Notes: generated by a model from the sequence alone, not told the origin. Positions 29,335 to 38,997 are shown, counted from the first letter of the stretch. The stretch: DNA of 64,000 bases from an uncultured Dechloromonas sp. (GCF_945957265.1 NZ_CAMFKO010000004.1:62001-126000), one strand, 5' to 3'. A program made the numbers and translations.

Positions 29335-30215
29335 AAAAAATCCGTTCCGGCTATATCGCCATCGTTGGTCGTCCCAACGTCGGGAAGTCGACCCTGCTCA
29401 ATCGCCTGGTCGGCGAGAAGATCAGCATCGTATCGCGCAAGGCGCAGACGACGCGGCACCGCATCACCGGCATCCTGACCAACGACGATGCGCAGTTCGT
29501 CTTTGTCGATACACCGGGCTTCCAGACCAAGTTTTCCAATGCGCTGAACCGCGCCATGAACCGGGGCGTGACGCAGACGCTGAACGATGTCGATGTCGTG
29601 TTGTTCGTGGTCGAAGCCGGGCGCTACGACGCCAAGGACAAATCGGTCGTCCGCCTTCTGCCCAAGGATCGCCCGGTTATCTTGGTCGTCAACAAGACCG
29701 ATCAGCTGAAGGAGCGCAATGCCCTGTTGCCGTTCTTGGCAACCGTGTCGGCCGATTTCGACTACGCGGCAGTGGTGCCCATCAGCGCCGCCAAGGGCAA
29801 ACAGACCGACGAACTGCTCGCCGAAGCGAGGAAGCATCTGCCCAACGAAGGCCTGATGTTCCCGGAGGACGACCTGACCGACAAGAGCGAACGCTTCCTG
29901 GCTTCCGAGTACATTCGCGAGAAAGTCTTCCGCCTGCTGGGCGACGAACTGCCTTATGCGACGGCCGTCGAAATCGAGCGCTTCGAGGTCGAAGGCGCGT
30001 TGCGCCGGATCTATGCCGCGATTGTCGTCGACCGCGAAGGCCACAAGGCCATCGTCATCGGCAAGGGTGGCGAATCGCTCAAGCGCATCGCCAGCGAGGC
30101 GCGGCAGGATATGGAGCGGCTTTTCGACGGCAAGGTTTACCTTGAAATCTGGGTCAAGGTGAAATCCGGCTGGAACGACGACGAGCGTTTGCTGAAGAGC
30201 CTCGGCTACGAATGA
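29331..30215 (+). CDS. era: GTPase Era
   Basis: 294-aa GTPase for 16S rRNA/30S maturation. G1 is GRPNVGKST (13-21), G3 DTPGF, G4 NKTD, and a C-terminal KH domain around VIGKGGESLKRIASEAR. Start ATG 29331 overlaps rnc; the stop overlaps recO by 4 bases. Confidence 0.98.
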   Translation: MKKIRSGYIAIVGRPNVGKSTLLNRLVGEKISIVSRKAQTTRHRITGILTNDDAQFVFVDTPGFQTKFSNALNRAMNRGVTQTLNDVDVVLFVVEAGRYDAKDKSVVRLLPKDRPVILVVNKTDQLKERNALLPFLATVSADFDYAAVVPISAAKGKQTDELLAEARKHLPNEGLMFPEDDLTDKSERFLASEYIREKVFRLLGDELPYATAVEIERFEVEGALRRIYAAIVVDREGHKAIVIGKGGESLKRIASEARQDMERLFDGKVYLEIWVKVKSGWNDDERLLKSLGYE

Positions 30216-30940
30216 ACCTGCGCAGCAAGGTCGACGGCCAGCCGGCCTACGTTCTGCACACCCATCCCTTTCGGGAAACCAGCCTCATCGTCGAAGTGTT
30301 TTCCCGCGATTTCGGGCGCATGGCCTTGCTCGCCCGCGGTGCCCGCCGTCCGCGGGCAGCCATTCGCGGCCTGCTCATGGCCTTTCAGCCCCTTGAGATC
30401 GCCTGGGCGGGCAAGGGCGAGGTGCTCACCCTGATGAAGGCCGAATGGCAGGGCGGACAACCGCTGCTGGCCGGTGAGGCGCTGTTCTGTGGCTATTACC
30501 TGAACGAACTGCTGATGCATCTGCTGCCCCGGGAAGATCCGCATGAGCGGCTTTTCGAGCGTTATGCCGAGATGCTGGCGCATCTGGCGGCCGATCCCCT
30601 CGGCAAGGTTCGCGAGGCAGATTTGCGTCGATTCGAGAAGGCTTTGTTGCAGGAACTGGGCTATGGTCTGACCTTGAACCATGACAGCGACGGCGCGCCT
30701 CTCCTTGCTGATGCCCATTACACTTACCGCATGGAACAAGGCCCGGTTCGGCTGGAGCATGAAGCCGGCGCGGCGCAGGTGGTGAGCGGGAAAACCTTGC
30801 TGGATCTGGAAGCCGACGATTTTTCCGACCCGCGGTCGCGCCAGGAGTCAAAGGCGCTGATGCGCACATTGATGGCCTATTACCTGGCGGGCAAGGAACT
30901 CGAAACACGTAAGATATTCAAGGAGTTGCAAGAATTATGA
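30212..30940 (+). CDS. recO: DNA repair protein RecO
   Basis: 242 aa. N-terminal OB fold ([27 protein letters not shown]) and [14 protein letters not shown] are typical of RecO, which loads RecA in the RecFOR pathway. Proteobacterial-type, lacking the zinc-finger cysteines. Both ends overlap neighbours by 4 bases. Confidence 0.95.
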   Translation: MNLRSKVDGQPAYVLHTHPFRETSLIVEVFSRDFGRMALLARGARRPRAAIRGLLMAFQPLEIAWAGKGEVLTLMKAEWQGGQPLLAGEALFCGYYLNELLMHLLPREDPHERLFERYAEMLAHLAADPLGKVREADLRRFEKALLQELGYGLTLNHDSDGAPLLADAHYTYRMEQGPVRLEHEAGAAQVVSGKTLLDLEADDFSDPRSRQESKALMRTLMAYYLAGKELETRKIFKELQEL

Positions 30941-31692
30941 TCGAACTTGGCGTCAATATTGATCACATTGCCACCATCCGCCAGGCGCGCCGCACCTACG
31001 AGCCGGACCCGGTCTGGGGTGCCGTCGAGGCTCACCTCGGCGGTGCCGACGGGATCACTGTTCATTTGCGCGAGGATCGCCGGCATATCCAGGATGCCGA
31101 CGTGCGCCGCCTGCGCGAAACGACACAGGTCAAGCTGAACCTGGAAATGGCGGCAACCGACGAAATGGTCGCCATCGCCTGCGCGCTCAAACCCGAAATG
31201 GCCATGCTGGTTCCGGAAGGGCGTCACGAAGTCACCACCGAAGGCGGCCTCGACATCCTGGCTCAGGAAAGCAGCCTCAAGGCGGTTATTTCCCGGCTTG
31301 CCGATGCCGGTATCACGACCAGCGTATTCATCGATGCCGACGTGGCGCAGATCGAAGCCGCGGCCCGCATCGGCGCCCGTGTCTGCGAGGTGCATACCGG
31401 ACCTTACGCCCATGCCTTCCATGACCGGGGACGCGATGCCGAAGCACCGGCCGTCTTGGCCGAGCTCGACAGGATCCGCCGGGCTGGCGCGGCCATTCGC
31501 CAGCTCGGCATGCGCTTCAACGCCGGCCATGCGCTGAATTACTACAACGTGCAGCCGGTCGCCAGGCTGGCTGGCATTCGCGAACTCCATATCGGCCATG
31601 CGATCGTCAGCCGTGCCGTTTTCGTCGGCCTGCGTGAAGCGGTGCGCGAAATGAAAGCCCTGATGCGCGAAGCCGCGCAGGATGGCGAATGA
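30937..31692 (+). CDS. pdxJ: Pyridoxine 5'-phosphate synthase PdxJ
   Basis: 251-aa TIM barrel making pyridoxine phosphate from deoxyxylulose phosphate and aminoacetone phosphate. [22 protein letters not shown] at the start, [12 protein letters not shown]-type sequence, and the HTGPYA and [13 protein letters not shown] segments are diagnostic. Overlaps recO and acpS by 4 bases. Confidence 0.97.
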   Translation: MIELGVNIDHIATIRQARRTYEPDPVWGAVEAHLGGADGITVHLREDRRHIQDADVRRLRETTQVKLNLEMAATDEMVAIACALKPEMAMLVPEGRHEVTTEGGLDILAQESSLKAVISRLADAGITTSVFIDADVAQIEAAARIGARVCEVHTGPYAHAFHDRGRDAEAPAVLAELDRIRRAGAAIRQLGMRFNAGHALNYYNVQPVARLAGIRELHIGHAIVSRAVFVGLREAVREMKALMREAAQDGE

Positions 31693-32066
31693 TCTACGGC
31701 ATCGGCACCGATATCGTTGCCGTCGCCCGTTTGCGCGGCATGTGGGAGCGGCATGGCGACAAGCTCCTGGACAAGCTTCTGGCGCCGCAGGAAATGCCGG
31801 AGTTTGCCAGGGCGGCCGACAAGGGGCGTTTCCTGGCCAAGCGCTTTGCCGCCAAGGAGGCGTTCAGCAAGGCGTTGGGCACGGGAGTGCGCCCGCCGGC
31901 GACCCTGCCGGCCATTGCCGTTGCCCATGACGACCTGGGCAAGCCGGTGCTCGATTTCGCGCCCAGGTTGAGCGCGCTGCTTCAGGAAAAAAACCTGCGG
32001 GCCCATCTCTCGATCAGCGACGAAGCCGACTATGCCGTCGCCCATGTCATTCTGGAGCAAGCATGA
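31689..32066 (+). CDS. acpS: Holo-ACP synthase
   Basis: 125-aa 4'-phosphopantetheinyl transferase. [14 protein letters not shown] carries the metal-binding Asp and [15 protein letters not shown] the catalytic Glu and Lys. It activates AcpP (S37), encoded at 19.2 kb. Confidence 0.96.
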   Translation: MIYGIGTDIVAVARLRGMWERHGDKLLDKLLAPQEMPEFARAADKGRFLAKRFAAKEAFSKALGTGVRPPATLPAIAVAHDDLGKPVLDFAPRLSALLQEKNLRAHLSISDEADYAVAHVILEQA

Positions 32067-33082
32067 AGCACCTTCCCCTCGGGCCCTTGATGATCGATAT
32101 CGCCGGCGCCGAACTGAGCGATCTCGACCGCGAACGCCTGTGCCACCCGCTGGTCGGCGGCATCATCCTGTTTTCCCGCAACTATGCGGACCCGTGCCAG
32201 CTGTCGGCGCTGACAGAAGCCATTCACGCCTTGCGCTCTCCCGCCTTGTTGATCGCGGTCGATCATGAAGGGGGCAGGGTGCAGCGTTTCCGCGACGGTT
32301 TCACCCGTCTGCCGCCGATGGCGGCCTTGGGCAAGCTCTGGGATCGGGATGCGGCGGCTGCCCGCGCAGCTGCGCGGCAGGTCGGCTATGTGCTGGCGGC
32401 GGAGCTTCGGGCGCGGGGTGTCGATTACTCGTTCACGCCGGTCCTGGATCTTGATTACGGCCCCTCGCGCGTCATCGGTGACCGTGCTTTTCATCGCAAA
32501 CCCGAGGCTGTGATCGAACTGGCCGAGGCGCTCGGCCAGGGCTTGCGGCTGGCCGGCATGGGCAGTTGCGGCAAACACTTTCCGGGCCATGGCTACGTCA
32601 TTCCGGATTCGCATGTTGAATTGCCGGTCGATGATCGGGCGTTCGAAGCCATGCAGGAGGACATCGAACCCTATCGCCGCTTGCCTCTTGGCGGGGTGAT
32701 GGCGGCACATGTGATTTACAACTGCATGGATTGCAATACGGCTGTATTTTCAAATAAATGGATCGATTATTTGAGAAATGACATTAAGTTTGACGGTGTT
32801 GTTTTTACCGATGATCTGTCGATGGCCGGCGCCGGTGTGGTCGGCGACATGCTGGCGCGTGTCGAAACGGCCTATGCAGCGGGCTGCGACATGCTGCTGG
32901 TGTGCAATGCGCCGGATGTCGTGGGCGGGGTGCTGAACGCCTGGCAACCCCGGGTCGATCTGCGTCGCGGTCGGCGCGTTGAGGCCTTGCTCCCTGTCGA
33001 GCCGGCGAAGACCTGGGAGCAGTTGCAGGGCGATCCGGTTTATCTGTCTGCCTTGCAGGTCATTCGCGAACTGATGGCCTGA
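32063..33082 (+). CDS. nagZ: Beta-N-acetylhexosaminidase NagZ
   Basis: 339-aa family-3 glycosidase of peptidoglycan recycling; it removes GlcNAc from anhydro-muropeptides in the cytoplasm. KHFPGHGYVIPDSHVELP carries the His of the Asp-His dyad, and the nucleophile Asp is in FTDDLSMAGA. The bases around 32735-32805 are unusually A/T-rich for this gene but the frame is intact. Last gene of the lepA-side cluster. Confidence 0.95.
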   Translation: MKHLPLGPLMIDIAGAELSDLDRERLCHPLVGGIILFSRNYADPCQLSALTEAIHALRSPALLIAVDHEGGRVQRFRDGFTRLPPMAALGKLWDRDAAAARAAARQVGYVLAAELRARGVDYSFTPVLDLDYGPSRVIGDRAFHRKPEAVIELAEALGQGLRLAGMGSCGKHFPGHGYVIPDSHVELPVDDRAFEAMQEDIEPYRRLPLGGVMAAHVIYNCMDCNTAVFSNKWIDYLRNDIKFDGVVFTDDLSMAGAGVVGDMLARVETAYAAGCDMLLVCNAPDVVGGVLNAWQPRVDLRRGRRVEALLPVEPAKTWEQLQGDPVYLSALQVIRELMA

Positions 33083-33088
33083 AATGCA

Positions 33089-33116
33089 ATCGGGCAGCCG
33101 AAGCTGCCCGATTTTT
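33089..33116. terminator. Terminator between nagZ and efp
   Basis: ATCGGGCAGC pairs with GCTGCCCGAT around CGAA, followed by TTTT. It lies between convergent genes. Confidence 0.88.
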
Positions 33117-33136
33117 GAATCAGCAAGAACGGCGTA

Positions 33137-33694
33137 TTACTTGACGCGGTTCTTGTATTCGTCGGTGCGGGTGTCGATTTCGATCTTGTCGCCGATGCTG
33201 ACGAAGGCCGGAACCGGCAGTTCGAAGCCGGTAGCCAGCTTGGCCGGCTTCATGACCTTGCCCGAGGTGTCGCCCTTGACGGCGGGTTCGGTGTAGACAA
33301 CTTCGCGCACGACGCTGTTCGGCAGTTCGACGGAAATGGCCTTGCCGTTGTAGAAAACGACTTCGCAAGCCAGGCCGTCTTCCAGGTACTTCAGCGCGTC
33401 GACCATGTTCTCAGCTTCGACTTCGAACTGCTCGTAGTCGGCATCCATGAACACGTACATCGGATCGGCGAAGTAGGAGTAGGTGACTTCCTTCTTGTCG
33501 AGGACGACAACTTCAAACTTGTCGTCAGCCTTGTAAACGGCTTCCGAAGCGGCAGCCGTCAGCAGGTTCTTGAGCTTCATCTTGACGACGGCGGCGTTGC
33601 GGCCGGACTTGTTGTACTCGGTCTTCTGGACGACGAGCGGGTCGGCACCAACCATAATGACGTTGCCGGAGCGGAGTTCCTGTGCGGTCTTCAT
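33137..33694 (-). CDS. efp: Elongation factor P (Arg32 type)
   Basis: 185-aa translation factor that rescues ribosomes at polyproline. The tip loop of domain I is [11 protein letters not shown] with R32 in place of the lysine found in E. coli. Arg32 is the residue that EarP rhamnosylates, and earP is the next gene upstream on the same strand (37-bp gap). Full length. Confidence 0.97.
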   Translation of the reverse strand: MKTAQELRSGNVIMVGADPLVVQKTEYNKSGRNAAVVKMKLKNLLTAAASEAVYKADDKFEVVVLDKKEVTYSYFADPMYVFMDADYEQFEVEAENMVDALKYLEDGLACEVVFYNGKAISVELPNSVVREVVYTEPAVKGDTSGKVMKPAKLATGFELPVPAFVSIGDKIEIDTRTDEYKNRVK

Positions 33695-33731
33695 TCGGGA
33701 TTCTCTAATTCAGAATAAGAAAAACGTTAGA

Positions 33732-34814
33732 TTATACCTTGGATGCGCAGAAATTGATGAGCGCGCTCGCCAAGTCGTCGCGCGAGGCCAGGTCACCGCA
33801 CCAGGCGCGGTTGGCATCGGCGATGGCCCGGCGATTTTCGGCAAAGCGCTGGAACGCGGAGGCGAGATCCGGCTCGCCGCCGTTCCAGGCAGTGAACATT
33901 TCCTTGGTGGCCTGTGCCGAGCTCTCGTCCATCGCCGCGCAGTAGCGCTCGAGAAAGGCCGAAAGCTTGACCAGGTGGGCATCTTCGTCCTGCTGGTAGA
34001 TTTGCCAGACAAAAGGCTTGCCAGCCCACTGGGCCCGGACAAAAGAGTCTTCTCCGCGAACGAAATTGATGTCGGAGCGCCAGAGCAGGCGGTCGTACTC
34101 ATCCAGGGGCATGAACGGAATCGGCTCGATTTTCGTGTGGCCGTGCTGCCAGGGGCCGGTGCCGGGCAAGTGCCGCATGACCGCGGCCAGCGGCTTGCCG
34201 GGCGGTACATGAACGATGGAAGGCTGCGCCGTTTTTAATGCCGCCAGGAGCTCGCCTACCGGCGCAGTGTCGTAGCAGAAAAGGCTGATTTCGAGGTGGT
34301 CGCGCGCCGGAAGTTGCGCTTGATAACGATCCCTCTCGGTCAGGAGATTCGTTTCCCGCAGCAATCCGCCGGTGTTCGCGGCAAATCCCGGGAAAAAGAA
34401 ATATTTGGTCAGCGGCAGGGTCGGGTGGGGCGAGGCCATGCCGTGGCAATCTGCAGCCCATGACTCGGCGGTCAGGTATTCCAGGTTGATCCAGCAGGGT
34501 TTGGGCTTGGCTTCCGCCATTGCTGCCAGGTAAGACGCCGGCAAGTCGCAGGCGAAAGACTCGATCACCACGTCTGCCGAACGTTCGACGGAGATGTCGC
34601 CGGCCCAGTGCCTGACTTCGACCCCCTGCACCGATTGCCGGGCAAGCGCAGGCTCGATCGCCGGGCAGAGCGGGCGCAGGCTGCTCAGGTCGTCCACCCA
34701 TAGGCGGACCTGTCGTCCGTGCTCGGCAACCAGTTGCCGGGCGAGGCGCCAGCAAATCCCGATGTCGCCGTAGTTGTCGATAACCCGGCAAAAGATGTCC
34801 CAATGAAGCTGCAT
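33732..34814 (-). CDS. earP: EF-P arginine rhamnosyltransferase EarP
   Basis: 360-aa GT-B glycosyltransferase (DUF2331) that puts L-rhamnose from dTDP-rhamnose on EF-P Arg32. With the start at 34814 the N-terminus reads MQLHWDIFCRVIDNYGDIG; D13 and D17 then match the catalytic aspartates known in Pseudomonas EarP. The C-terminal nucleotide-binding stretch includes FVRGEDSFVRAQWAGKPFVWQIY. An in-frame ATG at 34823 adds three residues. Confidence 0.95.
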   Translation of the reverse strand: MQLHWDIFCRVIDNYGDIGICWRLARQLVAEHGRQVRLWVDDLSSLRPLCPAIEPALARQSVQGVEVRHWAGDISVERSADVVIESFACDLPASYLAAMAEAKPKPCWINLEYLTAESWAADCHGMASPHPTLPLTKYFFFPGFAANTGGLLRETNLLTERDRYQAQLPARDHLEISLFCYDTAPVGELLAALKTAQPSIVHVPPGKPLAAVMRHLPGTGPWQHGHTKIEPIPFMPLDEYDRLLWRSDINFVRGEDSFVRAQWAGKPFVWQIYQQDEDAHLVKLSAFLERYCAAMDESSAQATKEMFTAWNGGEPDLASAFQRFAENRRAIADANRAWCGDLASRDDLASALINFCASKV

Positions 34815-34838
34815 GGCCGCCATGCTAACATCCCCGCC

Positions 34839-35486
34839 ATGTCCATATTTGCAGATCCCATCGCGTGCACGGCCTGTCCGCGCCTGGCTGAGCACCTGGC
34901 CGGGATTCGCCGGCGCGATCCGACATGGCATGCCTTGCCGGTTCCCGCTTTTGGTTCGCTCGATGCGCAGTTGCTTGTCGTCGGGCTTGGTCCGGGAGAG
35001 AAGGGCGCCAATCGGACCGGGCGCCCGTTTACCGGCGACGTGGCGGGGGAACTGCTCTATCCGGCGCTGCATCGTTTCGGATACGCCAGCAGTCCGGAAC
35101 CGCTGGGTGCGGACGCCTGGGCCAATCCGGCCATGTCGCTCAGCGATTGCCGCATCACCAACGCCGTGCGTTGCCTGCCACCGGCGAACAAGCCGACGAC
35201 CCAGGAAATCCGCCAATGCAATCGCCACCTGGGTGCCGAACTGGCGGCCATGCCTCGATTGAAGGTCATCGTCGCGCTGGGTGCCATCGCTCATCAGGCG
35301 CTGCTCTGGTCCTACGGTTTGAAGCTCAAGGATCATCCGTTTGGCCACAACGTCCGCCATGCGCTACCTGACGGCCGCACGCTGATCGACAGCTACCATT
35401 GCAGCGGCTACAACTGGCGCACGGGGCGCCTGACGCGCGAAAGTTTCGAGGCGGTGTTTGCCGGCGTCGGCGCGCTGCTTGCCTGA
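34839..35486 (+). CDS. Uracil-DNA glycosylase, Fe-S type (family 5-like)
   Basis: 215 aa. Four cysteines (CTACPRL, then C in SDCRITNAVRC and EIRQCN) should bind a [4Fe-4S] cluster. Motif 1 is LGPGEKGANRTGRPFTGD and the second active-site motif is DSYHCSGYN. These fit UDGb (family 5) better than family 4, and that subfamily removes uracil and some deaminated purines. Its start is only 24 bases from that of the divergent earP gene. Confidence 0.85.
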   Translation: MSIFADPIACTACPRLAEHLAGIRRRDPTWHALPVPAFGSLDAQLLVVGLGPGEKGANRTGRPFTGDVAGELLYPALHRFGYASSPEPLGADAWANPAMSLSDCRITNAVRCLPPANKPTTQEIRQCNRHLGAELAAMPRLKVIVALGAIAHQALLWSYGLKLKDHPFGHNVRHALPDGRTLIDSYHCSGYNWRTGRLTRESFEAVFAGVGALLA

Positions 35487-35492
35487 TTCGCG

Positions 35493-37304
35493 ATGAGTTT
35501 CGATGCCAAGGCCTTTCTGGCCTCACTGACCGAATTGCCGGGTGTCTATCGCATGCTCGGCGACGATGGCGCGGTTCTTTATGTCGGCAAGGCGAAGAAC
35601 CTGAAGAAACGGGTTTCGTCGTATTTCCGCGAAAACCTTTCCAGCCCGCGCATTGCGCACATGGTCAGCCAGATTGCGCGCATCGAGACGACCCCGACGC
35701 GCACCGAGGCCGAAGCGCTGCTGCTCGAGAACAACCTGATCAAGTCGCTCTCGCCGCGCTACAACATCCTGTTCAGGGACGACAAATCCTATCCCTACAT
35801 TGTCCTGAGCAAGGGGAAGTATCCAAGGCTGGGCTTCTTTCGCGGCAATCCGGATCGCAAGGCCGATTACTTCGGTCCCTATCCGTCCTCCTGGGCCGTG
35901 CGCGACAGCATCCAGTTGCTGCAGAAAATGTTCCGTCTGCGAACCTGCGAGGACAGCGTGTTCGCCAACCGCTCGCGGCCGTGCCTGCTCTACCAGATCA
36001 AGCGCTGCAGCGCCCCATGCGTCGGCTACATCGCCCAGGACGACTACGCGGCGGATGTCCAGGTGGCGGCCATGTTCCTGCTCGGCAAGCAGCAGGAGGT
36101 TACGCGCCGCCTGACCAAGGCCATGGAAGAGGCTTCCAGCCGCCTGGCTTTCGAACAGGCGGCCGTTTTTCGCGACCAGATTCAATCCTTGCACCAGGTC
36201 CAGGAGAAGCAGTTCGTTTCCAGCAGCAAGGGGGAGGATGTGGATATCCTGGTCGCGCTGAAGGAAGCTGGACAGTTGTGCGTCAACCTGGCCATGATCC
36301 GCGGCGGGCGTCACCTGGGAGATCGCCCTTTTTTCCCCAGCAACGCGGGAGACTCGGATGCGGCAGAGGCCTCCGCAGCCTTCATCCGTCAGCACTACGC
36401 GGTGCATCCCGCCCCGGGGCGCATCCTGGCCTTTCCGTTGCCGGCGGGTGAGGAGGAGGGGAGCAGCGAAGCCGCATTGGCGGAATTGGCCGGTCGTGCC
36501 GTCCCTATCCAGGAGCCACGAACCATCGCCCAGAAAACCTGGGTCGAAATGGCGAGTCAAAACGCGCGCCTGGCCATTCTCGCCCGAAACCAGGCCAGCG
36601 CCCAGCAAGAGGCCCGCCTAGTCGCGCTCCAGGAGGCGCTGCAGCTTGCGGAGCCCGTCTCGCGGATCGAGTGCTTCGATATCAGCCATACCATGGGCGA
36701 GGCAACCGTTGCCTCCTGCGTAGTCTATGAAGGCAATCGCATGAAAAAAAGCGATTATCGCCGTTTCAATATCCGGGACATCCAGCCCGGCGACGATTAC
36801 GCCGCCATGCGTCAGGCTGTCAGTCGACGCTACGACAATCTCGCCTCCGGCGAGGGCAGGGCCCCTGACCTGATCCTTATCGACGGCGGCAAGGGGCAGG
36901 TTGCCTCGGCTTTTTCGGCGCTTGCCGATCTTGGGCTGTCGCACCTGCCGATGGTGGGAGTCGCGAAGGGCGAGGAGCGCAAGGCCGGTCTGGAAACACT
37001 GATTTTTCCGGAGGGGCGCGAGCCGCTACAATTGTCGCCCGATCATCCTGCGCTGCACCTGATTCAGGAGGTCCGCGACGAGGCACACCGTTTCGCGATT
37101 ACGGGGCACAGGGCGCAGCGCGGCAAGGCCAGAAAAACCTCCCGGCTGGAATCCCTGCCAGGCGTAGGCCCGGCCCGACGCAAAGCGCTGATTGCCCGGT
37201 TTGGCGGTTTGCCTGGGGTGCTTGCCGCAACTGCCGATCAACTGGCCGAGGTTCCCGGAATCAGCAGGGAATTGGCCGAGAACATATATTCCGCATTACA
37301 CTGA
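35493..37304 (+). CDS. uvrC: UvrABC system protein C
   Basis: 603-aa excision nuclease. N-terminal GIY-YIG domain (LPGVYRMLGDDGAVLYVGKAKNLKKR region), four clustered Cys at RTCEDSVF and CLLYQIKRCSAPC (Fe-S in homologues), UVR motif near residue 205, RNase-H-like endonuclease (CFDISHTMG, DGGKGQV) and C-terminal helix-hairpin-helix (LPGVGPARRKALIARFGG). Starts 6 bases after the glycosylase gene, a plausible repair pair. Confidence 0.97.
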   Translation: MSFDAKAFLASLTELPGVYRMLGDDGAVLYVGKAKNLKKRVSSYFRENLSSPRIAHMVSQIARIETTPTRTEAEALLLENNLIKSLSPRYNILFRDDKSYPYIVLSKGKYPRLGFFRGNPDRKADYFGPYPSSWAVRDSIQLLQKMFRLRTCEDSVFANRSRPCLLYQIKRCSAPCVGYIAQDDYAADVQVAAMFLLGKQQEVTRRLTKAMEEASSRLAFEQAAVFRDQIQSLHQVQEKQFVSSSKGEDVDILVALKEAGQLCVNLAMIRGGRHLGDRPFFPSNAGDSDAAEASAAFIRQHYAVHPAPGRILAFPLPAGEEEGSSEAALAELAGRAVPIQEPRTIAQKTWVEMASQNARLAILARNQASAQQEARLVALQEALQLAEPVSRIECFDISHTMGEATVASCVVYEGNRMKKSDYRRFNIRDIQPGDDYAAMRQAVSRRYDNLASGEGRAPDLILIDGGKGQVASAFSALADLGLSHLPMVGVAKGEERKAGLETLIFPEGREPLQLSPDHPALHLIQEVRDEAHRFAITGHRAQRGKARKTSRLESLPGVGPARRKALIARFGGLPGVLAATADQLAEVPGISRELAENIYSALH

Positions 37305-37307
37305 AGC

Positions 37308-37886
37308 ATGCCTTTCAATCTGCCCATCCTGCTTACCTGGCTACGTATCGTTGCGATTCCGCTATTGATCGCGGTCTATTACCTGCCCGCCGCATGGGCT
37401 ACGCCTTACGAACGCGACCTGGCGGCAACCATCCTGTTTTGTGCAGCGGCACTGACCGATTGGGCTGACGGCTATCTGGCGCGCAAACTGAACCAGACCT
37501 CAGCCTTCGGCGCATTTCTGGACCCGGTGGCCGACAAGCTGATGGTGGCCGCCGCGCTCATCGTGCTGGTGCAACTGGGCAGAACCGATGCCATTGTCGC
37601 CATGATCATCATCGGCCGCGAAATCACCATCTCTGCCTTGCGCGAATGGATGGCCAAGATCGGGGCATCGAAAAGCGTCGCCGTTTCCATGCTCGGCAAG
37701 ATCAAGACCACAGCCCAAATGCTCGCGCTTCCCATGCTCCTTTACTACGCACCCCTGGCCGGGTTCGACATGAAGGTCGTCGGTAACTGGTTGATCTGGA
37801 TAGCAGCTTTGCTGACGCTGTGGTCCATGGGCTATTACCTGCGCATGGCCTGGCCCGAAATTGCCAAGCGGAGTGCAGAAAAATAG
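37308..37886 (+). CDS. pgsA: CDP-diacylglycerol--glycerol-3-phosphate 3-phosphatidyltransferase
   Basis: 192-aa integral membrane enzyme for phosphatidylglycerol synthesis. The CDP-alcohol transferase motif D(X)2DG(X)2AR...G...D...D is seen in DWADGYLARKLNQTSAFGAF and the LDPVADK that follows it. Several membrane helices. uvrC-pgsA-tRNA order is common in proteobacteria. Confidence 0.96.
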   Translation: MPFNLPILLTWLRIVAIPLLIAVYYLPAAWATPYERDLAATILFCAAALTDWADGYLARKLNQTSAFGAFLDPVADKLMVAAALIVLVQLGRTDAIVAMIIIGREITISALREWMAKIGASKSVAVSMLGKIKTTAQMLALPMLLYYAPLAGFDMKVVGNWLIWIAALLTLWSMGYYLRMAWPEIAKRSAEK

Positions 37887-37940
37887 AGAAGTAATGTTGA
37901 CATTTCCCATGGGTGGCCTATAATGCGCGCTCTGTTTGAC

Positions 37941-38016
37941 GCGGCAGTAGCTCAGTTGGTAGAGCGCAACCTTGCCAAGGTTGAGGTCGAGAGTTCGAGA
38001 CTCTTCTGCCGCTCCA
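37941..38016 (+). tRNA. tRNA-Gly (GCC), copy 1
   Basis: 76-nt cloverleaf, acceptor GCGGCAG/CTGCCGC, anticodon loop TTGCCAA, CCA encoded. Identical to the copy at 38167. Confidence 0.97.
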
Positions 38017-38084
38017 AGTTTCCAGGAAAAAGCCAAGGCTTTTTCTGTACGTAGTAAGTAGTAACGCAAAGTTTGTTTGTAGGC

Positions 38085-38158
38085 GGCGCGGTAGCAAAGC
38101 GGTTATGCACCGGATTGCAAATCCGTGTAGGTCGGTTCGACTCCGGCCCGCGCCTCCA
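38085..38158 (+). tRNA. tRNA-Cys (GCA)
   Basis: 74-nt, acceptor GGCGCGG/CCGCGCC, anticodon loop TTGCAAA, CCA encoded. Confidence 0.97.
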
Positions 38159-38166
38159 AGAAATAC

Positions 38167-38242
38167 GCGGCAGTAGCTCAGTTGGTAGAGCGCAACCTTG
38201 CCAAGGTTGAGGTCGAGAGTTCGAGACTCTTCTGCCGCTCCA
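38167..38242 (+). tRNA. tRNA-Gly (GCC), copy 2
   Basis: Base-for-base repeat of the 37941 tRNA-Gly, 8 bases after tRNA-Cys. The three tRNAs appear to form one transcript. Confidence 0.97.
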
Positions 38243-38246
38243 AATT

Positions 38247-38280
38247 AAAAAAGGGAAAGCGCCGGTCGCTTTCCCTTTTT
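38247..38280 (+). terminator. Terminator of Gly-Cys-Gly tRNA unit
   Basis: GGGAAAGCG pairs with CGCTTTCCC, then TTTTT. Confidence 0.9.
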
Positions 38281-38312
38281 CGTATCGGGGCGAAAAAACA
38301 ATCGTCGCACCG

Positions 38313-38398
38313 GCCCGGGTGGTGAAATTGGTAGACACAAGAGACTTAAAATCTCTCGGCCTCTGGCTGTACGGGTTCGACCCCCGTCCCGGGCACCA
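38313..38398 (+). tRNA. tRNA-Leu (TAA)
   Basis: 86-nt class II tRNA with long variable arm; acceptor GCCCGGG/CCCGGGC, anticodon loop CTTAAAA (TAA), CCA encoded. Confidence 0.96.
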
Positions 38399-38518
38399 TC
38401 CATCCAGTTTTTAACCGATAGTGATTTCCTGCAGGCAAGCCCTAAGGGCCGATTGCGACAATCGGACGATCTGGCCGTTCATTCTGGAATTGCTCCGAGC
38501 GCACTTGCTGACACCGAG

Positions 38519-38977
38519 ATGATTATTTACGACCTTAGCTGCGATAACGAGCACAAATTCGAGGGTTGGTTTCGTAGCGCAGACGATTTTGAACGCCAGC
38601 TTCAAGCGCGCCAGATCGTTTGTCCGCAATGCGATAGTGAAGTGGTTCGGCGCATACCGTCCGCTGTGGCAATCTCATCCAACGCAGGCAATCGCAGCGA
38701 AGTTGCGGCCAGTTCGGCAAGCGCATCGGTAAGTACCGCGCTTATGCCTGTCGGTGTCCAGGCGATGGCACTGTATCGCCAATTGGTTCAGACAATTGTT
38801 GCCAGTAGTGAAGATGTCGGCCGATCCTTCGCCGACGAGGCCAGAAAGATTCATTACAACGAAGCCCCGGAAAGACCCATTCGTGGCCAAGCGAGTGCGG
38901 ACGAGTGCGAAGCACTTAGAGATGAGGGGATACAGATTCTGAATCTGCCAGCGGTGAAGGAAGAGGATCTGAATTGA
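38519..38977 (+). CDS. DUF1178 family protein
   Basis: 152 aa. N-terminus MIIYDLSCDNEHKFEGWF and a CPQCDS pair form a small zinc-ribbon-like domain. The rest is helical and ends GIQILNLPAV. DUF1178 has no known function. Start ATG 38519 is where the conserved motif begins. It is the last host gene before the prophage. Confidence 0.85.
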   Translation: MIIYDLSCDNEHKFEGWFRSADDFERQLQARQIVCPQCDSEVVRRIPSAVAISSNAGNRSEVAASSASASVSTALMPVGVQAMALYRQLVQTIVASSEDVGRSFADEARKIHYNEAPERPIRGQASADECEALRDEGIQILNLPAVKEEDLN

Positions 38978-38988
38978 TCCTTTTTTTT
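38964..38988 (+). terminator. Terminator at end of DUF1178 gene
   Basis: AGGATC pairs with GATCCT around TGAATT, followed by seven T. The stop codon lies in the loop. Confidence 0.75.
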
Positions 38989-38997
38989 ATGCTCAAT

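Noticed and set aside
32735-32805. A/T-rich stretch in nagZ as an insertion
   Set aside because: The frame and the conserved TDDLSMAGA active-site region are intact, so this is only local composition drift.
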